Notes: generated from the sequence alone by a model not told the origin. Counted from the stretch's first letter, positions 6,562 to 14,408 are shown. The stretch is 14,408 nucleotides of DNA from Chitinophagaceae bacterium UBA3961 (GCA_002385265.1 DGDD01000110.1:6152-20559); one strand, 5' to 3'. Numbers and translations are program-made.

Positions 6562-8075
6562 AACTAAAGTATCTATTAGTACTAACTTTTCTGTGGCTTT
6601 CTAGGCCACTCAATGCACAAGTAGCGGTTCATTTGAACGGTATACACTGTTTTTCAGAAACAGAAGATGGAAGTGGAAGTGACGAAATTTTTATGATCGT
6701 CAATTCTTTTTGCGATGGCCAATACAAGGGAACGATGAAGGTTCCGGGAAGGAGCTATATGGGCGGTATAGATGCAGGAGGAACCTATTTTAAAGATGAG
6801 ATTCCGATGTATCTGGGCTCGAGCGGTTTGATTGTGTTGGATCTGTATTTGTATGAGTGGGACAATGAAGACCCTGATAAGATAAAATTGCGTTTCGAAG
6901 GAGCTTACGAGAAATTGTTATCAAAAGGACTCCCGGTTTTGGAAAAGGTTGATGTGCCTGCTAATTCAATCGAAATTCAAAAACTGCCATTTGATAAGTT
7001 GAATACCGCTGATCCATTGGCGCCTTTAATTGCTGAAATGTCAAGTAAGAATGACCTTTTTGGAAGATACCGGATTATCATTCAGCCCAGTCTTGCCAAT
7101 GCCGCTGTAAATCTCCAAGAAGTACTTCCTAAAATAAACAATGATCGTTTTATTGACCAGATACCCTATCATAAGGTTCTTCGAATGAAAAAGGACCAAG
7201 GTGACTACGGAGTTTATCTAAGCGTTGATCCACAAACTCCGGGAATAAATCAAATTCCAATGAGAAAGAAATGGGACCAATTCAAGTGGTTAGGAAGTCC
7301 AACAAGTATTGGAAGTACTTGGGATTCAGATAATAAAACATATGTAACTGATTTTGTTGAAGCCAAAATGTTCGGATACAATAACGCAGCATACGTTGTA
7401 CAAGGAGATATTTTAAAAACCTTCATGTCACAAAAAACAGGCAAGCTTTTTAGGTTGGGCTTGCCCATCACTGATGAACGCAATTTAGCCGATTTCAAAT
7501 TTGTTGGTTCGTCGGCCAATAGTTGGATGGATGCAGGATATGTAAAAATCAGCAAGTTTCAAAAAGGAGTGATAATCTGGAAGCCCGGAAAGACAACGGT
7601 TTTATCAAACGAAGAATACGAGAAAGGACCGATTGATTTTAAGAAAGTTGATTCTAAAGAGTTGGTTGGAACTCCTCTTAATCCTAAAGCTACTAATGGA
7701 AATTTATCTAATTCGGAAATTGATCAACTGATTCTGAGGAAAGGAAAAGAGGCAAAGCTTGGAGCTATTCATTCCGAAGCTCCGGCGCCAAGACCAACGG
7801 CCGGAGTGGGCGGACGCTTTTTACGATTTGAAAAAGGCTGGGTGTATTACAATCCATCGGTGCAACAGGCTTTTGTTGTATCGGGAGTTTTCATGACAGT
7901 TTGGGCTGCGGAAGGTTATGAAACAGGATCTCTTGGTTTCCCTCTTTCTGATAACATGAGCGATCAAAATTTTAAAGAATTCAATCAAGTTCAACATTTC
8001 GATAAAGCTTCCATTTATGTGGGACCAAACGGAACTAAAATAATTAAAGGAACCATTAATACAAAAGGTAAATAA
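6558..8075 (+). CDS. Secreted LGFP-repeat protein (505 residues)
   Basis: A Sec signal peptide (1-20, ending LNAQ) leads an N-terminal all-beta domain (about 21-150) starting VHLNGIHCFSETEDGSGSDE. Its acidic segment and order of strands suggest a calcium-dependent or C2-like fold, though I cannot name the family. The rest holds LGFP repeats (PF08310 type, a beta-propeller-like wall- or sugar-associated repeat). One is degenerate around 265-306 (YVVQGDI then LGLPITDE at 300-307). A good one lies at about 425-465 (FEKGWVYYNP, SGVFMTVW, LGFPLSD with LGFP at 459-462), and a partial one ends the protein (FDKASIYVGPNGTKIIKGTI). It overlaps the lipoprotein gene by 4 nt and lies 6 nt before the crystallin gene. 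The C-terminal module is clearly related to the protein at 8555. Likely surface or extracellular; ligand unknown. Confidence 0.8.
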   Translation: MKLKYLLVLTFLWLSRPLNAQVAVHLNGIHCFSETEDGSGSDEIFMIVNSFCDGQYKGTMKVPGRSYMGGIDAGGTYFKDEIPMYLGSSGLIVLDLYLYEWDNEDPDKIKLRFEGAYEKLLSKGLPVLEKVDVPANSIEIQKLPFDKLNTADPLAPLIAEMSSKNDLFGRYRIIIQPSLANAAVNLQEVLPKINNDRFIDQIPYHKVLRMKKDQGDYGVYLSVDPQTPGINQIPMRKKWDQFKWLGSPTSIGSTWDSDNKTYVTDFVEAKMFGYNNAAYVVQGDILKTFMSQKTGKLFRLGLPITDERNLADFKFVGSSANSWMDAGYVKISKFQKGVIIWKPGKTTVLSNEEYEKGPIDFKKVDSKELVGTPLNPKATNGNLSNSEIDQLILRKGKEAKLGAIHSEAPAPRPTAGVGGRFLRFEKGWVYYNPSVQQAFVVSGVFMTVWAAEGYETGSLGFPLSDNMSDQNFKEFNQVQHFDKASIYVGPNGTKIIKGTINTKGK

Positions 8076-8081
8076 ACGATT

Positions 8082-8558
8082 ATGAAAAGTATCATCACGG
8101 CATTGTTTTGTAATATTTCTTTGATGACCATGGCTCAAAAAACAATTGCGGTTGACACGTCTTCTAAACCGAATTTGCGTCAATTTCAAAACAAAGTAAC
8201 GCCGCTGTCTCCTTATGAAAGAGAGCACAGATCTTTTAATGACAATGGCACTATTGTAAATTTTTATGAAAACAACTTATTAGCAGGAAAAAGATGGAGT
8301 GTTGATATGCTGGGAAAAACAGAGCTTTCGTTTCCTACATTATCAGCAGATTGGAATGATGTGATTTCTTCCTTGCTATTGCCCAAAAACTACAAAGTTG
8401 TTTTGTATGAACATGCCAATTTTCAGGGCGAACAGAGAATTATATTAGGATTGAAACAAATTGAACATAGCGACAAACCCGTTTGGACAGGCACTGTAAA
8501 CTTTGCCAATACTGAATGGAATGATAGAGTTAGTAGTATAAAAATCATCAGATTATGA
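8082..8558 (+). CDS. Secreted betagamma-crystallin-fold protein
   Basis: This 158-residue protein has a signal peptide (1-18, ending TMAQ), a linker of about 40 residues, and then a single betagamma-crystallin domain made of two Greek-key motifs. Motif one runs from VNFYENNLLAGKRWSV to WNDVISSLLLP (about 59-101). Motif two runs from VVLYEHANFQGEQ to WNDRVSSIKI (about 106-155). Both contain the calcium signature (N/D)(N/D)xx(S/T)S: NDVISS at 92-97 and NDRVSS at 147-152, so two calcium sites are predicted. Microbial members bind calcium in extracellular or stress-related proteins. It sits between two LGFP-repeat genes, 6 nt after the first and overlapping the second by 4 nt (ATGA). That arrangement suggests the three products act together outside the cell (inference). 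Confidence 0.85.
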   Translation: MKSIITALFCNISLMTMAQKTIAVDTSSKPNLRQFQNKVTPLSPYEREHRSFNDNGTIVNFYENNLLAGKRWSVDMLGKTELSFPTLSADWNDVISSLLLPKNYKVVLYEHANFQGEQRIILGLKQIEHSDKPVWTGTVNFANTEWNDRVSSIKIIRL

Positions 8559-9715
8559 AAATGAAAATTTATTTGTTGACTAGTATGGTCATTCTTGTCA
8601 ATCATTTTTCTTACGCACAGTTCACTAGGAACAATACAGCTGCTCAGCCTACATTGAACCTACAAATGGAAGAAGCTAAGAAATTAATTCAACAGAAATC
8701 AACTCAACTAAAACTTGGAAGTCCTCATGCAGAAACTCCAGAAGTAAAACCAACTGCTGTAAGAGGTGGGTACTACCAACGATTCAATAGTGGTTGGCTT
8801 TACTACAATCCAAAGATGAAGGCCGCTTTCTTTACATCCGGTGAAATAACTGTAAAGTGGGGAGAATTGGGTTATGAATCTGGCATAATGGGATTTCCGG
8901 CAGGTGATCTAGTGAACACACCAAATAGAACCGGAAAATTTCAGGTTTTTGATAATGGAACACTCTACTTTAGCCCTACTACCGGTGCGCATTTTATAAG
9001 AGGTGAAATTAGAAATGAGTGGCTGAAGAGGGGTGCTGAAAATTCGGCGATGCTAGGGTTTCCGAAAACTGATGAGCTTGAGATTTTTGAAAATGGATAC
9101 ACTCGGTACCAGCAGTTTGAGAAGGGCAGTTTGTTTTTTTCCTTATCTGAAGGAGTAGCATTTGTGAATAATCCTAATCAAACCCAAGCGCCTGATTTGG
9201 GCTCTCAGTTCCGTACTGTTGAAATCGAAGTTACAAGCATCTACGGTTCGGAGTCGGGTGTAACCATTGAAAATACATTAGAGTTGTACGGATGGTTTGA
9301 TTTGAGAGTATATGTGAAGAAAGATCAAGAAGTGCGAGATATTGAAGGGCGTTCACACTCCATTTTCAATATTGAAGAAAAGCGATATGCCACCATTGGT
9401 TATTCCGATGGTATTACTCCCAGCTTACAAGGTCGAGATTTTCACAGAAAGTACAAACTTAGAACAGAAGATATAGAACAAGGTGCATTTATTCGTGCTA
9501 TTGGATGGTTAAATGATGTAGATGACGATAGCTCAAATGATTACTTAGGTATGCAAAACTCCTCCGGAAAAGTAAATTATAATGGTGGAAATCATCGGTA
9601 TCATGATCAATTGTTAAAGCCTTTATTGGCGAAAGTAAGCGACTCTGTTACTTATGCCTTTGTTGAAGGGAGCGACAATGTTATTATAAAAATTAAAATT
9701 ACGGTCACAAAATAG
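8555..9715 (+). CDS. Secreted LGFP-repeat protein with acidic C-terminal beta domain (386 residues)
   Basis: A signal peptide (to about residue 21, FSYA-Q) is followed by a short helical linker with the same plan as in the 6558 protein (LIQQKSTQLKLG versus LILRKGKEAKLG). Then come about two and a half LGFP repeats. Repeat one (about 71-118) has GWLYYNP and MGFPAGD. Repeat two (about 127-174) has GTLYFSP, GAHFIRGEI, W and LGFPKTDE, a near-consensus unit. A half repeat lies at 182-205. The last 180 residues form an unrecognised beta-rich domain (TVEIEVTSIYGSESGVT onward) with a cluster of acidic residues at 321-330 (DVDDDSSNDY) that looks able to hold calcium. ATG at 8555 overlaps the crystallin stop; ATG at 8561 would also keep the signal peptide. 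Extracellular role inferred. Confidence 0.82.
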   Translation: MKMKIYLLTSMVILVNHFSYAQFTRNNTAAQPTLNLQMEEAKKLIQQKSTQLKLGSPHAETPEVKPTAVRGGYYQRFNSGWLYYNPKMKAAFFTSGEITVKWGELGYESGIMGFPAGDLVNTPNRTGKFQVFDNGTLYFSPTTGAHFIRGEIRNEWLKRGAENSAMLGFPKTDELEIFENGYTRYQQFEKGSLFFSLSEGVAFVNNPNQTQAPDLGSQFRTVEIEVTSIYGSESGVTIENTLELYGWFDLRVYVKKDQEVRDIEGRSHSIFNIEEKRYATIGYSDGITPSLQGRDFHRKYKLRTEDIEQGAFIRAIGWLNDVDDDSSNDYLGMQNSSGKVNYNGGNHRYHDQLLKPLLAKVSDSVTYAFVEGSDNVIIKIKITVTK

Positions 9716-9719
9716 GAAT

Positions 9720-10196
9720 ATGAAACATACATTATTATTTATACTTGTTTTAATGAGTTTTGCAGTTCAAGCTCAAACTCCGGAGGAAACAGCCGCAAAA
9801 ATAAAAGCCATGAGAGAAAAGGCTTTGCAGGGCACCATTAAATTTGAGATCAGTGGAAAAACCTATGTTAACAAAGCTTCTATAATAAAAGCATCAAAAG
9901 GTTTTTATGTAGTGCAAACTTTCAACATGGGGACAGGACAAGATTATATTTTCTTGCCGTTTCTAAAGCTTTTGGCAAGTACACAAACAATTTCAACTGG
10001 AAAAGAAGATCAAGGTTCTTGTTTTGTAAATGGAGTACTATATAAAATGGTAGGAAAGGTCACACTTGTTTCAATAAAAGGAGCAATCAGCGGTAGTTTT
10101 TCAGGATCATTATACAAAAGTGTTAAGGGTGTAAATAAGTTTGAAACGGCATCGAGCGGCGCAATATCAGGTAGTTTTGGAAATTTACAATTGTAA
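9720..10196 (+). CDS. Small exported hypothetical protein with repeated GAISGSF segment
   Basis: This is a family that I do not recognise. The 158-residue product has a clear signal peptide (LLFILVLMSFAVQAQ, cleaved near residue 19), a helical charged stretch (about 20-37), then a beta-rich region (IKFEISGKTYVNKASIIKAS). The C-terminal third contains GAISGSF twice (in KGAISGSFSGSLY and SSGAISGSFGNLQL), typical of paired beta strands and seen in other small secreted Bacteroidota proteins. It contains a single cysteine. It is 4 nt after the LGFP gene and 2 nt before the DUF3592-like gene, so it is part of the same transcript. Its role in the cassette is unknown. Confidence 0.7.
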   Translation: MKHTLLFILVLMSFAVQAQTPEETAAKIKAMREKALQGTIKFEISGKTYVNKASIIKASKGFYVVQTFNMGTGQDYIFLPFLKLLASTQTISTGKEDQGSCFVNGVLYKMVGKVTLVSIKGAISGSFSGSLYKSVKGVNKFETASSGAISGSFGNLQL

Positions 10197-10198
10197 CT

Positions 10199-10621
10199 AT
10201 GACTATTCAGCATCCTATTCTTGTTCGAATTATTTGTTTTGTATCGGGCCTTTGTTTTTTGTTTTGGTCGGTTAGTTCATTGTACAGCTATTTTCAAACC
10301 GCCTATTTTAAGCAAAGTGCTGAAGCTGAGGTAATCGGCTATGGTAGGGTTGGAATGGGACCGGTTCGGCCCAAGCTTTCATTCGAATTCAAAGGGAAAA
10401 AATACATGTCTCTTTCAATGAATTTTCCGCTACGAATATTTAAAAGTCGCAAACCTTATGCAATTGGAGAAATAGTTTCAATTGGATTTGATTCTAATAA
10501 ACCGTCTTTCGTTGCAATAAAGAACTGGTCTTTTTGGATCATTTATGTGATTGTTTTGTTGATGTCATTCATTTTATTTTCCATTGGAATTAAAGGAATG
10601 CCAAAGAAAAAAAGTGCATGA
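10199..10621 (+). CDS. DUF3592-like two-helix membrane protein
   Basis: This 140-residue protein has two transmembrane helices (about 7-29 and 110-131) enclosing a beta-rich domain of about 75 residues. The enclosed part carries AEAEVIGYGRVGMG, LSFEFKGKKY and the segment YAIGEIVSIGFDSNKPSFVAI. That is the layout and pattern of DUF3592 proteins, inner membrane proteins of unknown function whose loop (usually placed on the outer face) resembles a small barrel. It ends with a Lys-rich tail (KKKSA) that is probably cytoplasmic. It is the only clear integral membrane protein of the structural part of the operon. Its stop overlaps the next start by 4 nt. Confidence 0.7.
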   Translation: MTIQHPILVRIICFVSGLCFLFWSVSSLYSYFQTAYFKQSAEAEVIGYGRVGMGPVRPKLSFEFKGKKYMSLSMNFPLRIFKSRKPYAIGEIVSIGFDSNKPSFVAIKNWSFWIIYVIVLLMSFILFSIGIKGMPKKKSA

Positions 10622-11433
10622 GAACTTTGTTGGTGTCTTTATTTATAACGATGGCTTTGAGCGTAAAACCTCAAAAGCCATCTTTTCTTTTAGACAGGGC
10701 GCAAGTATATTTAATTAAGTTACCGCCAGGATTGGACAGTTCCAATGTGGTATTGAAGGTTTTTTCAAAAAAAGGCCTTGCGCTTCCGCCGTATTCTTTT
10801 CTACCTGGCGGTAAAAAGAAGCAATCCGGAACTTTTGTTTATACCAAAGATTCTAGTTCTTATATCGGTGGGATTCAACTACCCCTTTGCATTCCCTCCG
10901 GTACTTGGGTTTGGTTCTTTAATTATGACGATCACTTACTTATTGTCGACGATGACTTATATTTAAAAATTACAGAACGAGGCGGGAGGGCTCTGCCGTA
11001 TGAACTTCCGCAGTCGTTCGATTTGTTACAAAAGAATGTGTACAGTTTTAGGGATTTAAAAAACATTCAACTAAACAACTCAAAACTTCTGCTTAATCAA
11101 CTTTCTGTGCCTAAATTTAAGGATACAACTGTAGAAGTTCGTTATAAAGATAGTTTGACAATGCCGCTCTTTTTCAAAGATCCACGATTTTCGAAGTTTT
11201 GGAATGAATTAAAAAGGGACAGTGAATTGAAGTTTGATTTAAATGGGTACGTGTTTATGAATCAACTTTGGATTCCACTTAAAAAAAGTGTCAGAAATTA
11301 TTCTGATGGGTGCAATGCAGTGTTGCAAAATTTTCAATTAAAAAAGCACTGTTTTGATGGCGGCTTTGTACCAACTATTCCAAACGGCGTAAAGTACGAT
11401 AGGATATTTATTAAATTGGTTTTTAAGAAATAG
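10618..11433 (+). CDS. Exported hypothetical protein (271 residues)
   Basis: I do not recognise this family. A short signal peptide-like N terminus (LLVSLFITMALSV, cleaved near residue 16-19) is followed by a mixed alpha/beta sequence without obvious catalytic motifs. Aromatic and Asp-rich segments (WVWFFNYDDHLLIVDDDLY near 100-118) and a C-terminal region with two cysteines (in SDGCNAVL and KKHCFDGG) that might form a disulfide are visible. ATG overlaps the previous stop (ATGA), and the stop codon is followed directly by the kinase ATG with no gap. That tight packing ties it to the sensor, for which it could be a periplasmic partner (inference, weak). Confidence 0.7.
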   Translation: MRTLLVSLFITMALSVKPQKPSFLLDRAQVYLIKLPPGLDSSNVVLKVFSKKGLALPPYSFLPGGKKKQSGTFVYTKDSSSYIGGIQLPLCIPSGTWVWFFNYDDHLLIVDDDLYLKITERGGRALPYELPQSFDLLQKNVYSFRDLKNIQLNNSKLLLNQLSVPKFKDTTVEVRYKDSLTMPLFFKDPRFSKFWNELKRDSELKFDLNGYVFMNQLWIPLKKSVRNYSDGCNAVLQNFQLKKHCFDGGFVPTIPNGVKYDRIFIKLVFKK

Positions 11434-14340
11434 ATGGGACTTAAAAAATTTATCAGTATTGCAATTGGTTTGAGCTGCGTATTTTTATTACAAGCACAAG
11501 AATACAAGGCAGATAGATATACCATTGAAACAGGAATGCCTTCAAATTACGTAGAACAAGTTATATCCGACAGTACCGGATTTTTATGGGTGGCAACCAA
11601 GAAGGGCATCAGAAGGTATGACGGATATCAATTCATTCAAAAGAATCATCCTGGAAAGAACATCGTGAGTATTGCCGGTAATGCAACCGGTTTATTCTAC
11701 ACAAGTAATAATGATGGTCTCTTTTATTATTCTTATAGTCGTAATCAGTCTCTTGTAATTGCCCCCACACATTTTGAAGACAGCAATGCATTGAATGATC
11801 ATTTCAGTAATTTGTTTTCAGATACTGATGGATGGGTATGGTGTACTGATTTCTCAAATATTAAGAGAATTAATCTGGCTACAAAAGAGATGCAACAATT
11901 TGCATTAAATGGAATTTTTAATACAACAGATAGAATTGCTAGCTTTACGGAACCTCGTAAAGGATGTGTTTGGATAGCTTCCATAAACGGGTTATATGTT
12001 TGGGAAAAAGAGTTGAAAGCTATTAGGAAGCGAAATGAAACAGTCTTCAGTCAACCATTTACAGCTATTGAAAGCATAGGCAAAGATTCAATAGCGCTTG
12101 CGGGTTTTTCTTGGGTGTATGTAGTTAAAGCTTCAACATTTGAAATTCTTAGAAAAATTCCATTGGAGCCCGGTGCTACTGTTCAAAAAATAGCCAGCAT
12201 TCAAAGTCCTACGAGAAAGTCGCTTGTATTCGCAACTAGAGGGTCGGTGTTGGAATATGATTTTGTATCAATTAAGAAGATTTTTAGCCTTGACCGTTTT
12301 AGCGGGGTCATCAATCATTTACATGTACAATCCAATGCGTTGCTGTGGATAAGCACCTCGCAGGGTTTGATAAAGCTTACACCTAGCCAGTCTGCTATTA
12401 AAACCTATTTTTTACCATCTGCATACTCGTTTGACGAGAATCAGATTGTGCAGGTTGCTCCTGTAGATAATAGGGGAAACTATTTTGTGCTAGGTACAGC
12501 GGGAAAGCCCATAATAACAGATCTACTCACTTCTTGGGCTACAGTTCCTGTGCCTACAGCGGTACATTTTGTTTTAAATGATATTGACAGAATTCTGTTT
12601 GCTACCGATAAGGGAGTGTACAAGTACGACCCGGTTCATAATAAACTGGTACATTTTCCGAAGTCTTCATCTTTTTCCATTAAGAAGCTAGTTAGAAAGG
12701 GTATGACAATTTGGGCGCTTTTGAAATCGAATCGGGTTGTTGTACTTAATGATATTGATTTCAGTGAACACACAAACAGGATTATTTATGATGATGTTTT
12801 TTCGGTCGCAAATGTTTGGAATGACATACAAGTAGACGATCAGAATCAAGTTTTTTTAGCCGGCTGGATTTCTACCAACTATGGTATAGCAAAATATGAT
12901 TCAACTACTAAAAGGTTTGAAAAAGTAGCAAGTAAAACACCATCAGAAAGAACCCTAATAGGCGATTATTATAATAGGATTTGTGTTTCGAAGAACTTTC
13001 ATCTTTTGGTTTCTGGTTATGGTGGTTTTAATAGTTTTGATGAGAATGGAATCGCTCATAAAAAAATTTCGATAGATTCTTATCCGTTTCCAAATGAACA
13101 TGTAGAGGGAATTCAAGAACTTCAAAATGGCGAAGTGTGGATGGGAACCGAAGAAGGAATAGTTGTCTGGAATCCGAGATCCGATCAAGTGCAGCAAGTC
13201 AGCACTCAAAATGGATTGTATTCCAATTATGCTGTACATGGGTTTGATCTTTTGCCTACCGGTGAAATAGCGGTCGGCTTTAATAATGCGTTAAGTTTGA
13301 TAGCACCTGATAAGGTGTTTAATACGAGTTTAAATGAAAAACTCGTATTATCTGCTTTGTATATGAATGGTTCCTTGGTAGAGGAAAAGACGATTGTAGA
13401 AGTTAGTCCTGAAAACAGGAATCTCACTTTTCACTTTAGTGCACTGAATTTTGCTGATGAACGAAAGTTGAATTATCAATATCGAATAGACCAAGGTAAT
13501 TGGCAGTCTTTGGGCCATGTTCCAATTTGGTCGTTTTCCAATTTTAAACCCGGACGTTACATTGTTGAAGTTAGAGTAAGCGACAATACAGATCGTTGGC
13601 AGTTAAAGCAACTGAGCTTTGAGATAATAGCCTATCCAAGATTTGTAGAAACACTCTGGTTTCCGATTGTTCTTTTCGCAATTGTTGGGCTCATTTTGGT
13701 CTCCATACTTATGTGGAGAATCAGAGAGTTGAAACAATTGAATAATTTACGACAAGAGATATCGCAAGAGCTTCATGACGAAATGGGCGCCACGCTGAGT
13801 TCTGCAAAAATAATGAACGATATAGTATTGAAGGATATGGAAATTAGCGCTAAATCGAGAACCTATTTGTCTCGGTTAGCAAAAGAAATTACCCAACTTC
13901 AATACCAGCTTGAAGAGATTATTTGGAGTCTCAAGCCCGGTAATCAAAATTTACGAGAAGCGATTGAGAAGGCGATTCAATTTGGAACGAGTGTATTTGA
14001 TGCAAAAGACATTCACTTTAATCATAATATTCAATTTGATGAGGTACAACAGCCGGTGTCTTTTGAAGTAAAAAGAAAACTGTACCTCTTTTTGAAAGAG
14101 GCAATGAACAATATCGCCAAACACAGTAAAGCGAATAGTGTATTATTAAATGTTGAACTGCGGAATGGCCAAGTTAAGATTGAGATTAAAGACAATGGCG
14201 TGGGCTTCTCTGTAAGTGAAGTTAGTGCTAGAAATGGAATTGATGGAATGAGAAAAACTGCTGAAAAATTAAAAGCTGAATTGAGAATTGAATCTATGCC
14301 GAATAAAGGAACGTTTATATCCTTGGAAACAAAAATTTGA
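11434..14340 (+). CDS. Beta-propeller (Reg_prop/Y_Y_Y) sensor histidine kinase, HisKA_3 type
   Basis: This 968-residue membrane sensor kinase begins with a signal peptide (1-21, LLQAQ). The periplasmic part up to about 640 has repeated two-component-regulator propeller units with the core G-x-(L/V)W. Examples are GFLWVATKKGI (Trp52), GCVWIASINGL (Trp180), LLWISTSQGL (Trp305) and GEVWMGTEEGI (Trp569). A Y_Y_Y domain follows (about 655-733, YQYRIDQGNW), then one transmembrane helix (742-761). The kinase core has an H-box QELHDEMGATLSS with phospho-acceptor His781. It also has the ATP-binding set: N-box KEAMNNIAKHSKA (Glu889, Asn893, His897), DNGVGF (920-925) and NGIDGM. It has no receiver or AraC domain, so it is not a hybrid. 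The adjoining response regulator is its likely partner. It probably senses an envelope or extracellular ligand. Confidence 0.92.
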   Translation: MGLKKFISIAIGLSCVFLLQAQEYKADRYTIETGMPSNYVEQVISDSTGFLWVATKKGIRRYDGYQFIQKNHPGKNIVSIAGNATGLFYTSNNDGLFYYSYSRNQSLVIAPTHFEDSNALNDHFSNLFSDTDGWVWCTDFSNIKRINLATKEMQQFALNGIFNTTDRIASFTEPRKGCVWIASINGLYVWEKELKAIRKRNETVFSQPFTAIESIGKDSIALAGFSWVYVVKASTFEILRKIPLEPGATVQKIASIQSPTRKSLVFATRGSVLEYDFVSIKKIFSLDRFSGVINHLHVQSNALLWISTSQGLIKLTPSQSAIKTYFLPSAYSFDENQIVQVAPVDNRGNYFVLGTAGKPIITDLLTSWATVPVPTAVHFVLNDIDRILFATDKGVYKYDPVHNKLVHFPKSSSFSIKKLVRKGMTIWALLKSNRVVVLNDIDFSEHTNRIIYDDVFSVANVWNDIQVDDQNQVFLAGWISTNYGIAKYDSTTKRFEKVASKTPSERTLIGDYYNRICVSKNFHLLVSGYGGFNSFDENGIAHKKISIDSYPFPNEHVEGIQELQNGEVWMGTEEGIVVWNPRSDQVQQVSTQNGLYSNYAVHGFDLLPTGEIAVGFNNALSLIAPDKVFNTSLNEKLVLSALYMNGSLVEEKTIVEVSPENRNLTFHFSALNFADERKLNYQYRIDQGNWQSLGHVPIWSFSNFKPGRYIVEVRVSDNTDRWQLKQLSFEIIAYPRFVETLWFPIVLFAIVGLILVSILMWRIRELKQLNNLRQEISQELHDEMGATLSSAKIMNDIVLKDMEISAKSRTYLSRLAKEITQLQYQLEEIIWSLKPGNQNLREAIEKAIQFGTSVFDAKDIHFNHNIQFDEVQQPVSFEVKRKLYLFLKEAMNNIAKHSKANSVLLNVELRNGQVKIEIKDNGVGFSVSEVSARNGIDGMRKTAEKLKAELRIESMPNKGTFISLETKI

Positions 14341-14341
14341 T

Positions 14342-14408
14342 ATGATTAAAGTTGCTATTTATGAAGATCATGCTAGTTTATTAGAATCCCTTGTGATTTT
14401 AGTGAACA
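14342..14408 (+). CDS. Response regulator, N-terminal fragment cut by window edge
   Basis: The 22 codons visible read MIKVAIYEDHASLLESLVIL and two more residues. This is the beta-1/alpha-1 start of a receiver domain, with the acidic pair Glu8-Asp9 of the phosphorylation pocket. It begins 1 nt after the kinase stop. HisKA_3 kinases usually pair with NarL/FixJ-type regulators with a C-terminal LuxR-type helix-turn-helix, so that output is expected beyond the edge (inference). The phospho-acceptor Asp is not in view. Confidence 0.8.
   Translation, partial: MIKVAIYEDHASLLESLVILVN

Noticed and set aside
7821..8228. Minus-strand open frame of 135 residues across the LGFP-crystallin junction
   Set aside because: Both sense genes have convincing domains; the antisense translation is rich in Arg, Phe and Ser without recognisable features.

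Overview
The window looks like chromosomal DNA from a member of the Bacteroidota, most likely near Chitinophagaceae. It is AT-rich and almost entirely coding. Most products carry Sec, Tat or lipoprotein signals, one promoter fits the Bacteroidota TTG-N19-TAnnTTTG pattern, and there is a large beta-propeller/Y_Y_Y sensor kinase of a type common in that phylum. The taxonomic placement is an inference from these traits; no rRNA or marker gene is present.

Layout. (1) 86-1099 (+) encodes an arginyl/leucyl-tRNA-protein transferase family protein (N-end rule tagging) that lacks the usual N-terminal cysteines and has a long C-terminal extension. (2) 3023-1356 (-) is a two-gene operon: a Tat-exported SGNH/GDSL esterase followed 6 nt later by a secreted DUF1080 (3-keto-disaccharide hydrolase family) protein. 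It ends in a clear rho-independent terminator at 1288-1332. (3) 3134-5731 (+) holds a tandem duplication of exported M20D metallo-amidohydrolases, both with complete metal-binding sets, closed by a strong hairpin at 5771-5791. (4) From a promoter at 5855-5884 to beyond the right edge runs one tightly packed operon with ATGA overlaps and gaps of 0-6 nt. It encodes a small lipoprotein, an LGFP-repeat protein, a calcium-site betagamma-crystallin protein, a second LGFP-repeat protein with an acidic C-terminal beta domain, a small exported protein with a repeated GAISGSF segment, a DUF3592-like two-helix membrane protein, an unrecognised exported protein, a 968-residue propeller sensor histidine kinase, and the start of its response regulator.

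How it fits together. Region 4 is the part that may be undescribed: a cell-surface or secreted protein set (LGFP repeats, betagamma-crystallin, lipoprotein) apparently co-transcribed with its own one-step two-component system. Inference: the kinase senses an extracellular or envelope condition, perhaps involving polysaccharide or calcium, and the cassette builds or protects a surface structure. Regions 2 and 3 look like ordinary extracellular or periplasmic scavenging: deacylation and 3-keto-glycoside cleavage on one strand, N-acyl amino acid hydrolysis on the other.

No tRNA, rRNA, CRISPR array, insertion sequence or phage gene was seen. Non-coding stretches are all under 300 bases.
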